64,000 bases of DNA from Floccularia luteovirens (taxonomy: Eukaryota > Basidiomycota > Agaricomycetes > Agaricales > Squamanitaceae): contig VSJF01000005.1 of NCBI GenBank assembly GCA_009739215.1, positions 1,178,001 through 1,242,000 on the forward strand, given 5' to 3'. This document shows, one piece after another, positions 1 to 13,600 of this stretch. The translations under genes were made by a program, and so were the position numbers. Under the pieces are notes generated by a model, which was not told where the DNA came from, searched no databases, and was given only the letters and a program-made list of their open reading frames with translations. How positions within the stretch are numbered: the stretch's first letter is position 1; every line of letters starts with the position of its first letter.

Positions 1-608
1 GACAAAAGTGTTTATAGTTTGGCCAATCATATTTTATGATCGTGTGCAGGCGACTGTTCAGAGGCTATATGCTCCTGCTGAAGTCTAGGGTATTTATTTC
101 CGCACCCCATTACGAAAGGATAGCGCCCACGATAAGCTTTGGATGTTTTTACACTCGAGAGTTGAACCAAAAGGAAGAAATGTTCTCAGGCTTTTGCATA
201 AACATTGAGAAGTAATCCTCACCGCTTTCACTCGTAGGCTGAGCTGAGTCGCGTCATGATTTTTTTCATCCCCATAGGGGAGCGGTGGATGTGCCGCTTA
301 CATACCTTCACTGACTGTTCTCGGGATTTATTCGAGATATAACATAATCCGGTATATACGGGAAGGAACGGCAAAAAGAGAGCACAAGGTAAGAACAGGA
401 CGCATGACCTTGAGGATTGTTAGTCAAGTGCAGTACTTACTGTACTGTTGGGGACTGAACATTTTTAGATTTTGTGTAAATGGTTTCCATCCTGTATAAG
501 TAAAACGTGCTGATATCAACATGGGGATATGATTAAATTTATAGCACGGTTTTACCGCTGCGGAATCAGAATGCTGTTATTATACATGCAGATCGATCAG
601 CCATCAGA
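1..608. other. No supported gene
   Basis: No complete coding region is visible. A short plus-strand stretch after an acceptor-like CAG near position 49 reads open to a TAG near 88 and could be the last exon of a gene starting outside the window, but nothing in it is recognisable. The rest looks like AT-rich spacer up to the 3' end of the minus-strand HNH gene. Confidence 0.4.
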
Positions 609-1317
609 TCAGCCACGTCGTACGCCATATCTCTGCTTCATAGCATACTTTTGCCACCTCTGTATATCTTCTCTTTCCAGAAGCAGGTCTATTGTATGGA
701 AGTAGCGGGCCAGGTTTTCATTTGAAGCGATTTTGTGAACGGCCGAATGACAAGGTCTAGCAACACAGTTGGTTATAATGGGACCAGAGAAAAGGTGAGT
801 ATGTTACGAAACCATACCTACAAAGCCACGCTACAGAATTTATCATACTTTCTGGATGCCACTTCTGCTTCAGGACTTTCGCGTGCACCGAACGTGGTAT
901 AAGGTGATGATAGGTCAATGGTATTTCACGATAGCATATTTCACATTCTGTTGTTCGGGTGGATTTCCATACAGGTGGAGGTACGCAAGCCTCGTCTATA
1001 TAGTCCACAAGGGCCTTGCGCAGAAAAGTAACCGCTTCTTCAGCGGAAGCAGCAACTCGGTAAGCTACCAGTGTGTCGATGAAATCTGTGGATATAGAGT
1101 CGAGTGATATCGAGTCAACATTTGGTACGTTGGAACGGGTTTCGTATGTTGCTTCGTGAATTGCGTTTGGTAAGGAAGGCCAAGACTCAGTGGCGAGATA
1201 AGTGGTAAAGTCGTCTAAGCTGGAGTCTGCTGGGTCATTTTCATTTGATGTAACAAGGACGTGGCGGGCAATACAGTCCTTGAATAAGAAAAACTGAGAC
1301 TTTTCTTCTGATAACAT
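609..1317 (-). CDS. HNH-type zinc-binding protein (fungal HNH nuclease-like)
   Basis: Two exons (818-1317 and 609-756) joined across a 61 nt GT-AG intron give 215 residues. The splice restores a C-terminal HNH-like module: a CxxC pair (CEIC), then TYHHLIPRSVH, WLCRPCHSAVH and a basic tail ending RRG. Fungal members of this family share the HHLIPR and LCRPCH blocks. Cys pairs and His residues would bind zinc and form the beta-beta-alpha metal fold. The first 110 residues are acidic and helical with no recognised domain. Reading through the intron would end the protein just after WLCR and lose the second Cys-His block, which supports the intron. Whether this is an active nuclease is not shown by sequence. 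Confidence 0.75.
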
Positions 1318-1467
1318 CGATATCTTTCAAAATTCAAGTCCATAGTGGTGTATGAACAGCTCCGCTGATCATTATCTTCGTGACAACACCTTATATGGGC
1401 GAAGGGCAAGCATGTGACTATTTTCCCTGCGGAAGGAATTTCATTCCATAACTTAGTACTACATACA

Positions 1468-3653
1468 TCAGTTGTAGTCTCGTTCCCAGCCGTTTGGTGC
1501 CATGGAGATGTCATTTTGAGTAAGCTTCAGCTCATCAAACACAGCAGTCAGCTCTTGGCATACCCCCACTCCTTCACACTTGCGTCCAGCATATGCAACT
1601 GAAAAGTCGGTTATCAACATCCGTTGTTTCGACCGTAAGATATTACTTGGGTGGATATCACCATGCAGAACACCTGATTGGTGAATCTGTAGGAGTGGTC
1701 GAAAGATGGCAAGTCTAAGTCAATATACGTGTCAATCAAAGTTGTAGAAGATAATTAGTACTACCAATACGAACCTTTCATATAATGACAAACCATTGAA
1801 TGTCTCCAGAGCATCGCCACCATGGTTCATTATAATACATGAATATTGAAGTCCCTCAAATTCGCCCCTAAAGTTACCATAGAACTTAGGCACAGCAATG
1901 TCGTAGAGTTTATGGAGTTTGTGATATGCTGCAGCCTCAACTTTGAAAGAGTCTGCAAAGCCATCCTTTGCGAGTTTAACTATGGCTGTACCAGAATATT
2001 GGCCTTTGGTGTAAATTTTACCTTGAAAAATGCGGCCAAATGTTCCAGCACCAATAAATCTTGTAAGATAGACATCCAGGTGGTGAGTAGATTCGACAGA
2101 AATAGACCTGAGCTTGTCCACTCTTTGTAGTGGAATATCGACGAGTATCCTACCTGCTGCAGCAGTTGTATGCAATGTTGCCTAAACATATTTGAACTGA
2201 GAATTCCATGTAATAGCCAGCTGAAACTTGAAAGGAGAATCACCTTCTCTGGAGCTTCTGGAATTTCCGCGGCCTGAGACGTATGGACTTCTAAAATATC
2301 CCAAAGATTTGAGTTACATGCCTGGTTGCAAATAGGCATCGGAACAGTTGCTTTGACCCCGTCGAATATGCTGAATATCTCACCAGCCGTGAGCAACATA
2401 TAACAAAGTATAGAATACATAGACCCTAGTGAGGGCGAGTCCACAGGGGTCTCTTCAGAGATGACCACATAAGGAAAATTGTTTTTATATTCTAGTCGGA
2501 GCATTCGCATATGCTCGGCTCCATGAATGAGACCTCATCGCAGTTTTTGAGAGTTCATGTAAACTGCCAACTTTGGAGAGAATTGAAGTCAGACTAATTT
2601 TTATTTTTTAAGTTTTTGATATACCTTGAATAGCATGCTCCGAAACCCTGTTTCGTGTACTTGCATTTCAAGTTGACCACATGCTTGGTCTATAACGATA
2701 TCATTGCAAATTGATTGATACACCAACGGAGATTTATCTTCCACAGCAATACCTCCAGAAGGCTGACCAGCAACATGGAAGTCAACCCTGACATTTGCCG
2801 TATGATCCATATGTTGCTCAGTGAGTATGAACGACATTCCAACAGCTGCGGCACAAGATATGCATGTTTGCATGATTGATCGGGTCGATTCCGAGACTGT
2901 TGCTTCATAATTTAATGGCTTTGTGGCGATTTTCAACTGATATAAGAATATTTCTGCTTGGGCAGCAGCTAATTGTAATGGGTCAGTTATAGGAAGGCTC
3001 GGCAGGACTCTTTCAAACAGGTCCAGGGCGATTAAGTGAGCCATCGGGATCTTGCACAGGTAGAAGGGAACCATTTGTAGGTTAAGATCAAGGGCAACTG
3101 TATCATATGGGTGACTGCTTTTCAATATGGTAGGTTCGATTTTCCGTGGAATTAGTCTGGCATTAGAGAGGAATTTGGTGACGGTAGATGTAGATGATGT
3201 GGTAAGCACTTGGTCAATAGGAGTTCTTTTTAAATTATATGCGGAAATTCCTCCTAACGATGATGATGGCGTGGATACTGGTAGAACAGACGATAGTGAA
3301 GAGTGTTCTGGGGATGATTCTGTCAAGTTTAAATGGTGTTTATCATCAGATTCTTCTTCTTCTCTCTTTGCTGCTGGAGCATCTTCTGGACCGAACTTAG
3401 AATTCAACTGCTTCGGAGCAAGAATATGATAACTTTGGCTAATAATCATGGGAGCAGAAGACAAGAAAGTGCATTTGGTACGTTGGAGGGACCGCTGGGT
3501 AAATGGGTAGTGTATCATTGCTGTTGTGCGTATAAATGCCATCTGGAAACTTGATATTATGGATTGATAACAGCGAGCAAGAGGAATCTTGCAATGCTGA
3601 ACTCCTCCTATTAAAGGTTTTGTAAGCCTATATGAATTATAATGATAGGGCAT
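1468..3653 (-). CDS. Protein-kinase-like protein
   Basis: Four exons (2625-3653, 2244-2513, 1775-2181, 1468-1714) give about 650 residues. The N-terminal half has a Ser-rich, low-complexity stretch and a helical region without a known domain. The C-terminal part is a small protein-kinase fold: glycine loop GAGTFG, an AIVKLAK strand with the expected Lys, an AAAYHKL helix with Glu just before it, and catalytic loop HGDIHPSN. The usual DFG is DFS (ITDFSVA) and the protein ends about 45 residues later, so the large lobe is short. This matches atypical fungal kinase-like proteins more than classic Ser/Thr kinases. Activity is uncertain. The 60 and 62 nt introns are well supported. The intron at 2514-2624 (111 nt) is the least certain, because nearer acceptors lead into stops. 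Confidence 0.7.
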
Positions 3654-4273
3654 GGCTATTATACCATGTTAGACATGGAGTACCATATCCAGCATGGTGA
3701 GACCCGCTACGTCAGGTGGCTGGCCGCGTTAACATTCGTCATTTAGCGGAAAGTTCGTAAAGTTTTTGATCAGACAAAAGTACAATTTGATCAAGCACAA
3801 TAGTTTATAAGTGAATATTCTATCCATCAATCTTATCTCATTTGTCTTAAGCTAAAGGTGTTCCTCTAATTGTTTTTTCATGTAATACAAATTGTCATCT
3901 CCCTTATGGGCTTGTTTAGACACACCTCCGTCTAGACTACGTAGTACTCATTAATTTATATTATCTAGTGACTACTCTTTTCTACGCTCATGCCACGTGA
4001 TAATAGAAGGTCATGCATTCATGCGCTGCAATTTACATTTCAACGCTACAACCTTGAAGTCGGTGCCCCCTCGAGTATCACCTGAGTCCTAGTAGCCCAC
4101 GAGGATTCGGAGTCTACAATATGCTGCGAAACTATAACCTCCATCGAACCACTACCGAACTATCGCCAGTGACCAGTGACCAACCGCATAGTTTCTATTA
4201 ATAATGCTCGTTCACATCCACCTGCTTCTTATTCCAAAGTCCACCAACTTAAAGGTCTTTCCATCCCTTGATC
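3654..4273. other. Divergent intergenic region
   Basis: About 620 bp separate the start of the kinase-like gene (minus) from the LamB/YcsF gene (plus). No long open frame is conserved here. It probably holds both promoters, but no specific regulatory site could be identified by eye. Confidence 0.4.
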
Positions 4274-5550
4274 ATGCAACGCCTCAAAGCTACTGTCAAT
4301 TGTGATATGGGAGAGGTTCGCTAACCAGAATCATGCACTGAACGGCTGTTAACCATCAATTAATAGGGTTACTCCCTTTATACGATTGTACGTTCAACGT
4401 AGTTTCACACACAGAATACACGAAATTGAGATTGATGCAAATTGACAAAGTGTGACGATGAGGCTCTCATGAAAACTATACATTTAGCCAATGTCGCTTG
4501 TGGTTTCCATGCTTCGTGAGTACCAAAAGTTGTAAAAATGCTGAGTTTGACTCGAATTCTGCGGGAGCCAGTGACTTTTCTGTTATGAACAACACAGTGT
4601 CTTTGGCGAAAAACAATAATGTCTTGGTTGGAGCGCATCCTTCTCTTCCAGACAGACAAGGTTTCGGTCGTAGGGAAATGTCCATCACTCCAGTACGTTG
4701 TTCTTTCCCTTTGAACATCAGACTTTGTTGATTTTCGACGTAGGAGGAATTGTCTGCATGTTTTATATATCAAGTCGGTGCTCTTGCTGGATTTCTCAAA
4801 CTCTATGGACTTCCTCTAAATCATGTAAGATGCAGAGAGATCACATACATTTCATAAAAGCCCGACTCGTACTCTAGATTAAGCCACACGGTGCAATTTA
4901 TGGCCAGACGTCACGCTCCCTGCCTCTAGCACGTGCAGTTGTTAATGTCGCAAAGATCTTCCGCTCGGAGGGAAATGAAGACATTGCATTCATTGGAGTT
5001 GCTGGATCTGCTCATCAAACAGCAGCAGAAGAGATTGGAGTGAGGTTCATTCCAGGTCTGTCCTCTTCAAACATAGTTCCACTAGGGGTCGGAGTCAAAT
5101 AAATTTTAATAGAATGGTTTGCGGATTTGGATTATAGCCCAGAAGGCAAACTTCTTATTACCCAGTGAGCAAATTTGTTTAGTTATATGAAGAAAGGAAA
5201 GATTATTGAGCTCCATCAGGAAGCATGAACCAGTTTCACTCGATATAGTTCGCGAACGAGTAAGTTGGAAGAAAATAGTCATGCCACTCTATATCATGGA
5301 CCTTCGTCTTGCAGGTTGAGCGACTGTTAACTGAACATGTTGTTACCACGGTCGCAGGCACATTCCTACCAATAGGTACGAATGTGCATGAAGTTTCCAT
5401 ATGCTGCCACTCCGACACCCCGGTGAGTTATGTATCCGATCTCATTGCTGTAGAGTGACTGAGATAATCCATAACTAGGGTGCTGTTGAAATCGCAACTC
5501 TGGTAAAGCAGCTTGTCGACAAGAGTAATGCAATAGCAGGTTATACATGA
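4274..5550 (+). CDS. pxpA-like: LamB/YcsF family protein (5-oxoprolinase subunit A-like)
   Basis: Ten exons (4274-4315, 4367-4387, 4451-4515, 4572-4692, 4744-4824, 4878-5055, 5113-5164, 5220-5259, 5315-5422, 5479-5550) join in frame to 259 residues, the usual length of this family. Family blocks appear in order: [40 protein letters not shown], the KPHGAIYG block, [14 protein letters not shown] and the C-terminal CCHSDTPGAVEIA. In bacteria PxpA acts with PxpB and PxpC to open 5-oxoproline (pyroglutamate) to glutamate using ATP. Here a PxpC/PxpB-like fusion with biotin carboxylase lies 5 kb downstream on the same strand, which supports a shared pathway. Nine introns are 51-63 nt, and exon 2 is only 21 nt. 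The frame is intact. The 3' end converges on a NACHT-WD40 gene 100 bp away. Confidence 0.88.
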
Positions 5551-5649
5551 AAAATAAATGTAGTTTTTTGGATTTTGAACAATATATTGGATCAGCCGTT
5601 TTCACGTAGCCACAGTCCTCAAGGTCAGATGTTACAATATAAGTCATGA

Positions 5650-8600
5650 TTATGTGTGCGACGAAACCGAGCTACGCCCAGAATTCTCTGCAAAGTGGAA
5701 TATCGTGAACTGACCGGAACCACCGCCTACAGCATAATAATCACCATACTCAGCCACCGCCCTATCTGACATACCCCTCCTCGATCCAGGCACCCAACAC
5801 AATTTCCTACCACTCCGTTTGCGTGTGATCCATCCATCCTCTTCTCGAAACTCCCTACGTTCAATCTCCGTCCTCCACCTGTGTTGGTTTACATCCAATA
5901 CCTCACCCTCCTTCCACCTAAATATTAGTTCCTTACGAAGCGATATTTTGACATATATCATCGCACTGTCTTTAGAAAACTCTAAGTGGTTTGTTTCAGC
6001 TAGTGGAGAGCCGAGATCCAGCTCTTTTACAAGAACGCCCGTGTCCGCATGCCAGACGCCAAGAACTCGAAAGAAGTCGCGGTCACACGCCCTAGCGGTT
6101 ATCCAGAGCCCGTCAGGAGACCAAGCAACACCCCCAATGCCACGCGCTGCGCCATAAAAAGTGCGCAACAGAACGGGGGTTGGTGCTTCAATGTTATATA
6201 TGGAGATTTCGCTTTGCATCGCTGGTGTCGAATCATCAAAATTCCCTACGACAGCCAGTTCCCGTGCGTTAGGAGAGAAGGCGACAGAACATACAAGGTT
6301 TCCTTTGAGAAGACAAAGTCTTTTCCCTGAATGAGGGGACCAGATACTAATCGTTTCGTCGGTGGACACAGCTGCGATACGTGAGCCATCTGCAGAATAG
6401 ATTACAGCTGTTATTGTAGACCCATGTCGTATCGTAGAGTTGGAGGTGTCATGAGTAGTTTGAGGCTTTTTTGAATTGTGCAAAGATAAATCCCACAACT
6501 GAATAGTAGAGTCAGACGAAGAGGACACGAGTCGTTCTCCATCAGGGGAGAACGATACCGAGTTAAGAGTTTTAGTGTGATGAGTAAGTACGCCATGTGG
6601 TTCCCAAGTCCGCGAATTCCACAAACGAATGTTGCGATCCCAGCTAGATGCAGAGGCAACGAGATCCCCCTTGGAAGACACAGCCAGACACGTCGCACCC
6701 ACTGAAAGTGCGTCCACCACGACGATACAATTACCTGACTCTACGTCCCATACTCGAATAGTTTTGTCATTACTACAAGAGGCGACCTGGGTATTGTTGT
6801 GCAGGAACACGACCGCATTCACCCGCCCTGTGTGTCCAGTAAGGACTTTCACCACCGTGCAGCTATCACTTTCTATTTCCCACAATTGAACATCTCTATC
6901 CTCAGAAATCGCTGCCGCACGCTTCGCATCCGTCGAAATTGCCATGGCACGTGTTAACGCAGGAACAGCTCTCCCCATCTTCACCTCTTCACCACTCGCT
7001 AGATTCCATACCTGCAGGCCGCCTGGGGTAGATCCGGAAACAATATGCGTACCATCTGGGTTCCAAGCAATCCCGTACACGGTGCAACGTTCGCTCTGGA
7101 CACGTTGTACATATACTTGCGTGCCGGAGCCAACGTTCCACACTCGGAATGTCGAATCGCGTGAACCAGAGATGATCTGATGCCCATTCGGGGACCATGC
7201 TAATGACACAACATCATCTTCGTGCCCTATAAAAGTCTGCTTCAGCATTCCGATACCAGCATCCCACAACTGTACGATGTGTTCTGAAGAGCCGGAGGCA
7301 ATCCAGCGCCCGTTTGGAGAAAACTTGGCACAAAAAACTCTCTGGGTATGGGTCTCTATGACACGCAAGCATGAACCCCATTTCGACCTTCTGGGTGTCA
7401 TTCGCTTGACCATTATAGAGTCAGGATGCAGCGTATTGATATCCGCGTATATTTCTGTCAATTTGCAGGAAGGCGCAAGAGGAAGGGCAGAGATATAGAG
7501 ATGCTCAGGGCATAAGCTGATAGGCAAGAAGAACTCGAGGATAAGGCGATATACGTCATATAGTAGATCAGGAACATCACTGCTCAGTGTTCCTTTTGCG
7601 TTGTGCTATATAAAAATTTACTATCATGTGCGAAAAATCAGATGAAGACGTTTACCTGACACCATGTACGAGCTGCTAGCAATGAGGGAACAGCTACTTC
7701 CAGACGGCCCATATAGCTGAGGATCTCCAGCCAAGTTAACAGCCTTGTCGTTGCGAAATGTACTATCGAGTCCAATAAATCCGGGTATGCATCACTATGC
7801 GACAAATGTGTCGCCCAATTTATACAAGCGTACCGGAGATGTGCTGGGATATGTTTCTTGACACGGTTACCAAGATCGGATATATGGGCTTTGAACACAA
7901 GGGGGTCTTCAAGTTTGCAGATATTTTCGGTGAGCGCAGATTTCCTTGTCATTGAGTTCAGGCAAACAGCTGCCAGACGAGTATGGTGTACTTTCGGATG
8001 TATTGAGAATGTGTCGTTGTCACAGCGGGTTTTGTCCATGAGGAATTGAGGAAAGCTTGCGTGCAACATTCGAATCCCGTCATTGTCGCTGTCTGGTATC
8101 ATGATGACAGACCCCAATCGACGTAGGGTGTATCGCGTATCCCTTATGGTAGAGCCAACCAGTTCCTCTAGTACAAGGGCCGAAACATGATCCTGGAGCA
8201 GAGCAAGACTTCCTAGAACTGTCTGGATCATTTCCTTGATTCGAGGGCGCCTGAGATCATCTTCTGAGAAGGCATTTTGCAACACGGTTAGATATAGCTT
8301 GTCAAGTTGTCGAAGACTGAACGCCGCATCTGAAGGATCGTCAGATAAGAGAGCATCGATGATTTCAATAGCATGATCCGTGTCCCGTTTTAGAAAGTTA
8401 ATGACTGTCGCAGCATATATAAAGAGTCCTGCAGCATGTTTCGTTAGATCCTCAATAACACTCGGATACACTTCAAATATCTCTTCGCAGCAGGTGATAG
8501 CCGAGAGTTTTGTGCGCAAGAAGAGTGCAATGTCAGCATCTACTATGCCAATCGGAATGTTATGGAGCTTGAATGATTTTGAAACATTGCGGAAGTCAAC

Positions 8601-10028
8601 AGAGTCCAGCGTGTCTTGGATGTGCAGCTCTGGTCGAGTAGTAACAAGGATACGGAATGGAAAAGGAATTTCCGGTAGACGTTGCATAAATAGGCACAAC
8701 AGTCTAACTACTTCCTCCTGTGCAGATTCTATGCATTCGTCGGGAGCATCAATAACGACGATGAGCCTGCGATGCGATGGGGAGACGTTTTTCAAGGGAG
8801 CAATTATGAGGTCTTCAAGGTCATACTCCAGCTGTTGGCCATGTTTACCTTGCTTTATGTATGTTGAAGCTGCACCGGCTATGAGTGGGTACAACTCTTG
8901 CTGACTGCGAGCCAGCTGATACGCAATTGTGGCCAGGACATGACGAGTAGTATTCAGCTTTTCCACATCGCGTACAAAAAAAAACGATGCTCCCAATGAG
9001 TTGGAATCATCCAGTCTCTTGGCCATCTCCACGGCAAGTGTTGATTTCCCTGTTCCTACACAGCCGCTGAGTACGTAGATCAAAGGATCATGACCATTTG
9101 AATCCGGCCCTTGCGTCCATTTGGTAATTTCCTCAAGTATACTAGTTCGGGTACCGGGGAGAACGCCCGATGTTGTTGGGTTCAAAGAGGATGTATATCT
9201 AGCATTAACATATGGCAGGCTTTCAAGAGCCTTCTCGGCGACTGTAGTTGCAGGTTATGAAAGCTTTTTTGTGGAATTGCGCAAATCTTACAGTTTTCAT
9301 GGTGGCTACTTTTAGCACGGTGTAATTCTTGTACCACTCCATTGAGGAGCATTTCAATGGTAAGCTGACCTTGTATCTACACGGAGAACTATCAGAAATT
9401 GGAAGTTATAAATTAGACAAATCATACCGAAAAGTTCTGAGTTGCTTCTGCTATGCTCTGTTTGAGTCTAGCTAACCTGCCCGTATAGCTAGCATTATTG
9501 ATGAACTTGACGAGGTATGAGCCTTTTTTAAGTTCAGATGCCTCGTTGGTGAGATCACTTAAGTTTCTGTGAAGACGTTTAAAAAAAGTAAAAACGACCA
9601 CGAATTTTGCTGACCGGATGAGCACATCAACCCTCTTTTCTAGCTCAGGAGATGTTATAAACCGATGATCTAGTTTATTATCCATTTTCCACTCCGATCC
9701 TTCATTATCTTTAATCGCCTCATTTGCCTGTTTCATTGTTTCAATTATTATTGATGCAAGGGTTTGTAAATTCTTCGCCAGATCCCTTCTTGTTTCCTCA
9801 TTCCCCCTGACCTGCTTTATACACAAAATGGAAGGTTTACAATGGGATGGTCCACACAACGGCGGTGGAGCTCACCAGTACCGCACCAATCAGGGAGGAT
9901 AGTGTCGAAGCTGCGACATGTAAGCCTGGGATGGGGCACAGGTTGATCAGGTCTCCTCCAGTATCAAGAATGAAGCGAGCGGTATTGAGAATATCATTAG
10001 TTCTTTCATGCGTAATAGAGGGAGGCAT
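5650..10028 (-). CDS. NACHT-WD40 NLR-like receptor, intact copy 1
   Basis: Exons 9876-10028, 9428-9814, 9292-9376, 7656-9241 and 5650-7605 join in frame to about 1388 residues. Residues 1-220 are an all-helical region with an LCPIPGL motif and a following NEETRRDLA helix, resembling the MLKL/HeLo-type four-helix bundle used by fungal NLRs as a cell-death or signalling module (inference). A conserved TSGVLPGTR linker precedes a NACHT domain with Walker A GCVGTGKST and Walker B VVIDAPDEC, then helical winged-helix-type segments. The C-terminal 600 residues are WD40 repeats, such as ASGSSEHIVQLWDA and VSSSSDSTIQLWDL, expected to form a ligand-sensing propeller. All introns are 50-61 nt. It is the most diverged of the four copies here and lies between two metabolic genes. 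Confidence 0.85.
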
Positions 10029-10602
10029 TGATATCTGGAACTTGTAGAGCACAGAGTCCCATTGCAATGTAAGGTAAAGATACAAGTGGAATATGCGCGC
10101 TACTCACCTAAAAACCTGTGCTGGCCATGCACCGGGGGTGGGGCTGTGCGAAGCGGCATACCAGGCATGCGTTGACACGCCGTCTAAAGTTGAGATAGAG
10201 CGAAATGATAAGCGCGTTGCGTGACTGCTGTTCATGTTTCATGGTCAATATGTTACGTAATGGTAAAAACATTACTCATTTTATTGTAAGTTGTAACTTA
10301 ACCTCAACTTTGTTGCAAGTACTCATTGAGTACTCACTGATGGACTATCATACCGTTAGCATTCCGGCCTCAGGTATGCCTGGCAGTTGTAGACTTTTGC
10401 GACTTTTGGCTGTTCACTCTCAACCCGAGCTACAATGTAACTTCAAAAACCGGTAGCCACCATCATTTATTACGTTGTAATCAATAGATGCTGTATGTCT
10501 GCCATGAACCAATGCTTCTTCTTTCAGCAGTCACCTGCCCATTAATATGGACTTCCTTCTCTCACACCGATAACTCACAATCATACTTACCACCACCTAT
10601 CT
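10029..10602. other. Divergent intergenic region
   Basis: About 570 bp lie between the start codons of NACHT-WD40 copy 1 (minus) and the biotin-dependent enzyme (plus). No coding signal was found. It likely holds both promoters. Confidence 0.4.
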
Positions 10603-13600
10603 ATGCAGTCAAACCAACACATAGGTGGAATCGTTCCACCAGGTCCACATTTTGTTAATTTATATGCACAGGAAAAACTACTCATTGCGAACCGCGGGGA
10701 GATTGCAGTCCGAATTATACATACCGCCAAGAATCTTCACATTCACACTCTTGCCATTTACACACCATCCGATGCTTTGGCCCCACATGTTTTGCTTGCA
10801 GATGAGGCCGTCGCACTGCCTTTGCAAGACCACGGAGATTCAGAGTCAAAAGCGTACTTATCTGGAGATTCTATCTTGTCTATTTGTAAAGACCACGGTG
10901 TGACACTCCTCCATCCAGGATATGGTTTCCTTTCCGAGAACGCAGATTTTGCATCTCTTGTCAGAAATGCAGGGATAACATGGCTTGGACCTAAATCGGA
11001 TGCCATACGTATGATGGGGGTTAAGCATGAAGCACGTAAAGCCGCTTTAAATGCAGGACTAGAAGTCGTTCCTGGTTCAGAGGACTTATTATTGGATGTA
11101 AATGATGCATTGAAAATTGCAAGCAATATTGGATATCCTGTTATACTCAAGCCAACCATGGGAGGTGGAGGTATGGGAATGGCTGTCTGTGCAACAAAAG
11201 AAGAACTTACGGAGAAGATGGACTCGGCAAAGAACCGGGCGAAGGTAGAGGCATACTTTCGACCTTACTGTCATTATTGACAGGTTATCATTTTAGGGCT
11301 TGTTTGGAAACGAAGGCATATTTCTGGAAAGATACTTCCCTCGTGCTCGCCACATTGAAATTCAAGTGAGTCAAGTGGACTATCTATAGATGGACTAATA
11401 TGTTTATTTCTAGGTATTTGGAAATGGCATGGGAAATGTAGTTCATATGGCAGAACGTGAATGTAGTGTGCAAAGGCGCCACCAAAAAGTCATGGAGGAA
11501 AGTCCGAGTCCTTTCTTCGCTTCCCACGCCGGATTGAGGGAGAAAATGTGCAGTGCAGCAGTTGAGCTTTGTCGTTCCCTCAGATACAATTCCGCTGGTA
11601 ATTACCCTATAGAAGCGTCTATGTTCCTTTCTTCATCTTATTATTTTTACAGGTACAATCGAATTTTTAGTGGATGACGAAACGGGAAAATTTTACTTTC
11701 TGGAAATGAACACAAGAATCCAGGCAGGTCTCAATTACAAGAAAGAAATCTCACAGATTTCCACTAAATTCAAATTATAGGTTGAACACCCTGTAACAGA
11801 AGCGATTTACCCAGGGCTAGACCTTGTGCGACTTATGATCCTCCAAGGGTTGGAAGAACGTCGAGGTAATATAGGTCTGCAAGCGACTTCGCCTGAAATG
11901 CAGCAAGATACATATGATCATATGAGACTGGAAGGGGTGCAGACTGGTCGTGCACACGCTCTCGAAGGTCGAATATATGCCGAAAACCCAAATGATAATT
12001 TCTTGCCATGTCCTGGAATATTGCAGTCCGTGAATATGCAAACAATACATCATGATTGGCTAAGAGTGGAAAGCTGGGTACTTTCTAAGTTGTTATTTTA
12101 CCTGACTTCACCTATATAACGCCTATATCATTCACAGGTATCTACCGGAACAACAATTACTCCCTTTTTTGATCCTTTGTTATGTAAAATCATTGTCACG
12201 GGCTCCTCCAGAGAGGAAGCTATATCACGGTTTATACAGACATTAGATGAATGCAAAATCTTGGGCCCGACAAACAATATTGAACTTTTACGAGCTGTTG
12301 CAGATTGCAAGACATTCCGGGCTGGCCTTGCGACCACTAGATTCTTGGACACCTTCGACTTCATTCCTAAGTGCGCGTTATCATCAATCAGTCGTGTTTT
12401 GTGTTGATCGAGACTCCCTTATCCCAAAGAGCATTGAGAATAGTTTCTGCGGCCGTAGAGACTACCATTCAAGACCTCTCGGGCCGAACAATGAGACGTG
12501 GAATACCCAGGAGTGGAGCAATGGACGCTTTGGCATTCACAGTCGGGAACGCTCTTGTTGGCAACCCAGAACAAACTGAAGGTCTGGAGATCGTTCTTGT
12601 GCCCAACGTGGGCTTCTCTCTCCAGTGTTTCGTCCCTTGTGTTGTTGCTGTTACCGGAAAACATGTTGCCGTCACCATAAATAGGATACCAGCTGATACT
12701 TGGTCAAGGCTCGTTATTCCTGCTGGTGGATCACTAACTTTGGAAGCGAAGCCAGGACAAGTGGAGGGTCAATATGGCTTTCGCGCATATTTGAATGTTC
12801 GAGGCGGGTTCCCAGGGGTTCCTTTGTTTTTAGGTTCCAAGTCTACATCTTTGGGAGTTGGAGGCTATCAGGTACGCATACATGAATATTCAATTTTGTT
12901 CCGAGTAGGCTCGTCAGCTCTTTTCTGACATGGTACAAAGGGAAGACCGCTTTTGCCTGGTGATCAGCTTGCTTTGGGGCAATGTGGGCCAATACCAGAA
13001 GAATCTGAGAAATCCAGTTATTTACCCAGATCACTACTGCCCACCTACCCACTTGATTGGGTAGTACATGTCTTAGCAGGACCACAAGATGACGAAGAGT
13101 TCCTAACTGCAGAAGGCAATGCTGAGTTCTACGCCAAACGTTGGCACGTAAGCGCATCAGTGAATCGGATGGGTATTCGTTTGCAACCTTCTGGAAAGTT
13201 CAAATGGGCTCGGAGTAATGGGGGTGAAGGGGGCTCACATCCCACCAATATATTGGATAATGGATATGCGCCTGGGGCTGTCAACGTAAATGGTGATACA
13301 CCTGTTATACTTACCAGCGAGGGTCCGGATATGGGAGGCTACATGTGTCTCTGCACAGTCGCGACTGCCGAGATGTAAGTTTCAGTATGTCTTCCATCGA
13401 ATCGACCATTATTGATTGAGTTTCTGTTGAACGCCAGGTGGAAGTTGGGTCAACTCAGTCCTGGATGTACTGTTCAATTCAAACGTGTTACATGGGATCA
13501 ATCAGTTCAATTACGAGAACAGTATTCCGGTTGGATTGATAGGTTGAAGGCTGCAATCAATCAACCAACGACACAGGACAGATCTTCGATTGAATGTCAC

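Noticed and set aside
5819..7498. Several plus-strand open frames opposite NACHT-WD40 copy 1
   Set aside because: They are antisense shadows of the WD40 repeats; composition and overlap follow the real minus-strand gene.
10619..10670. Extra 5' intron in the biotin-dependent enzyme (GTGGAAT...GCACAG)
   Set aside because: The join would put the following ANRGE motif out of frame; the uninterrupted frame fits better.
10758..11274. Minus-strand frames opposite the biotin carboxylase domain
   Set aside because: Antisense shadows of a strongly conserved plus-strand coding region.
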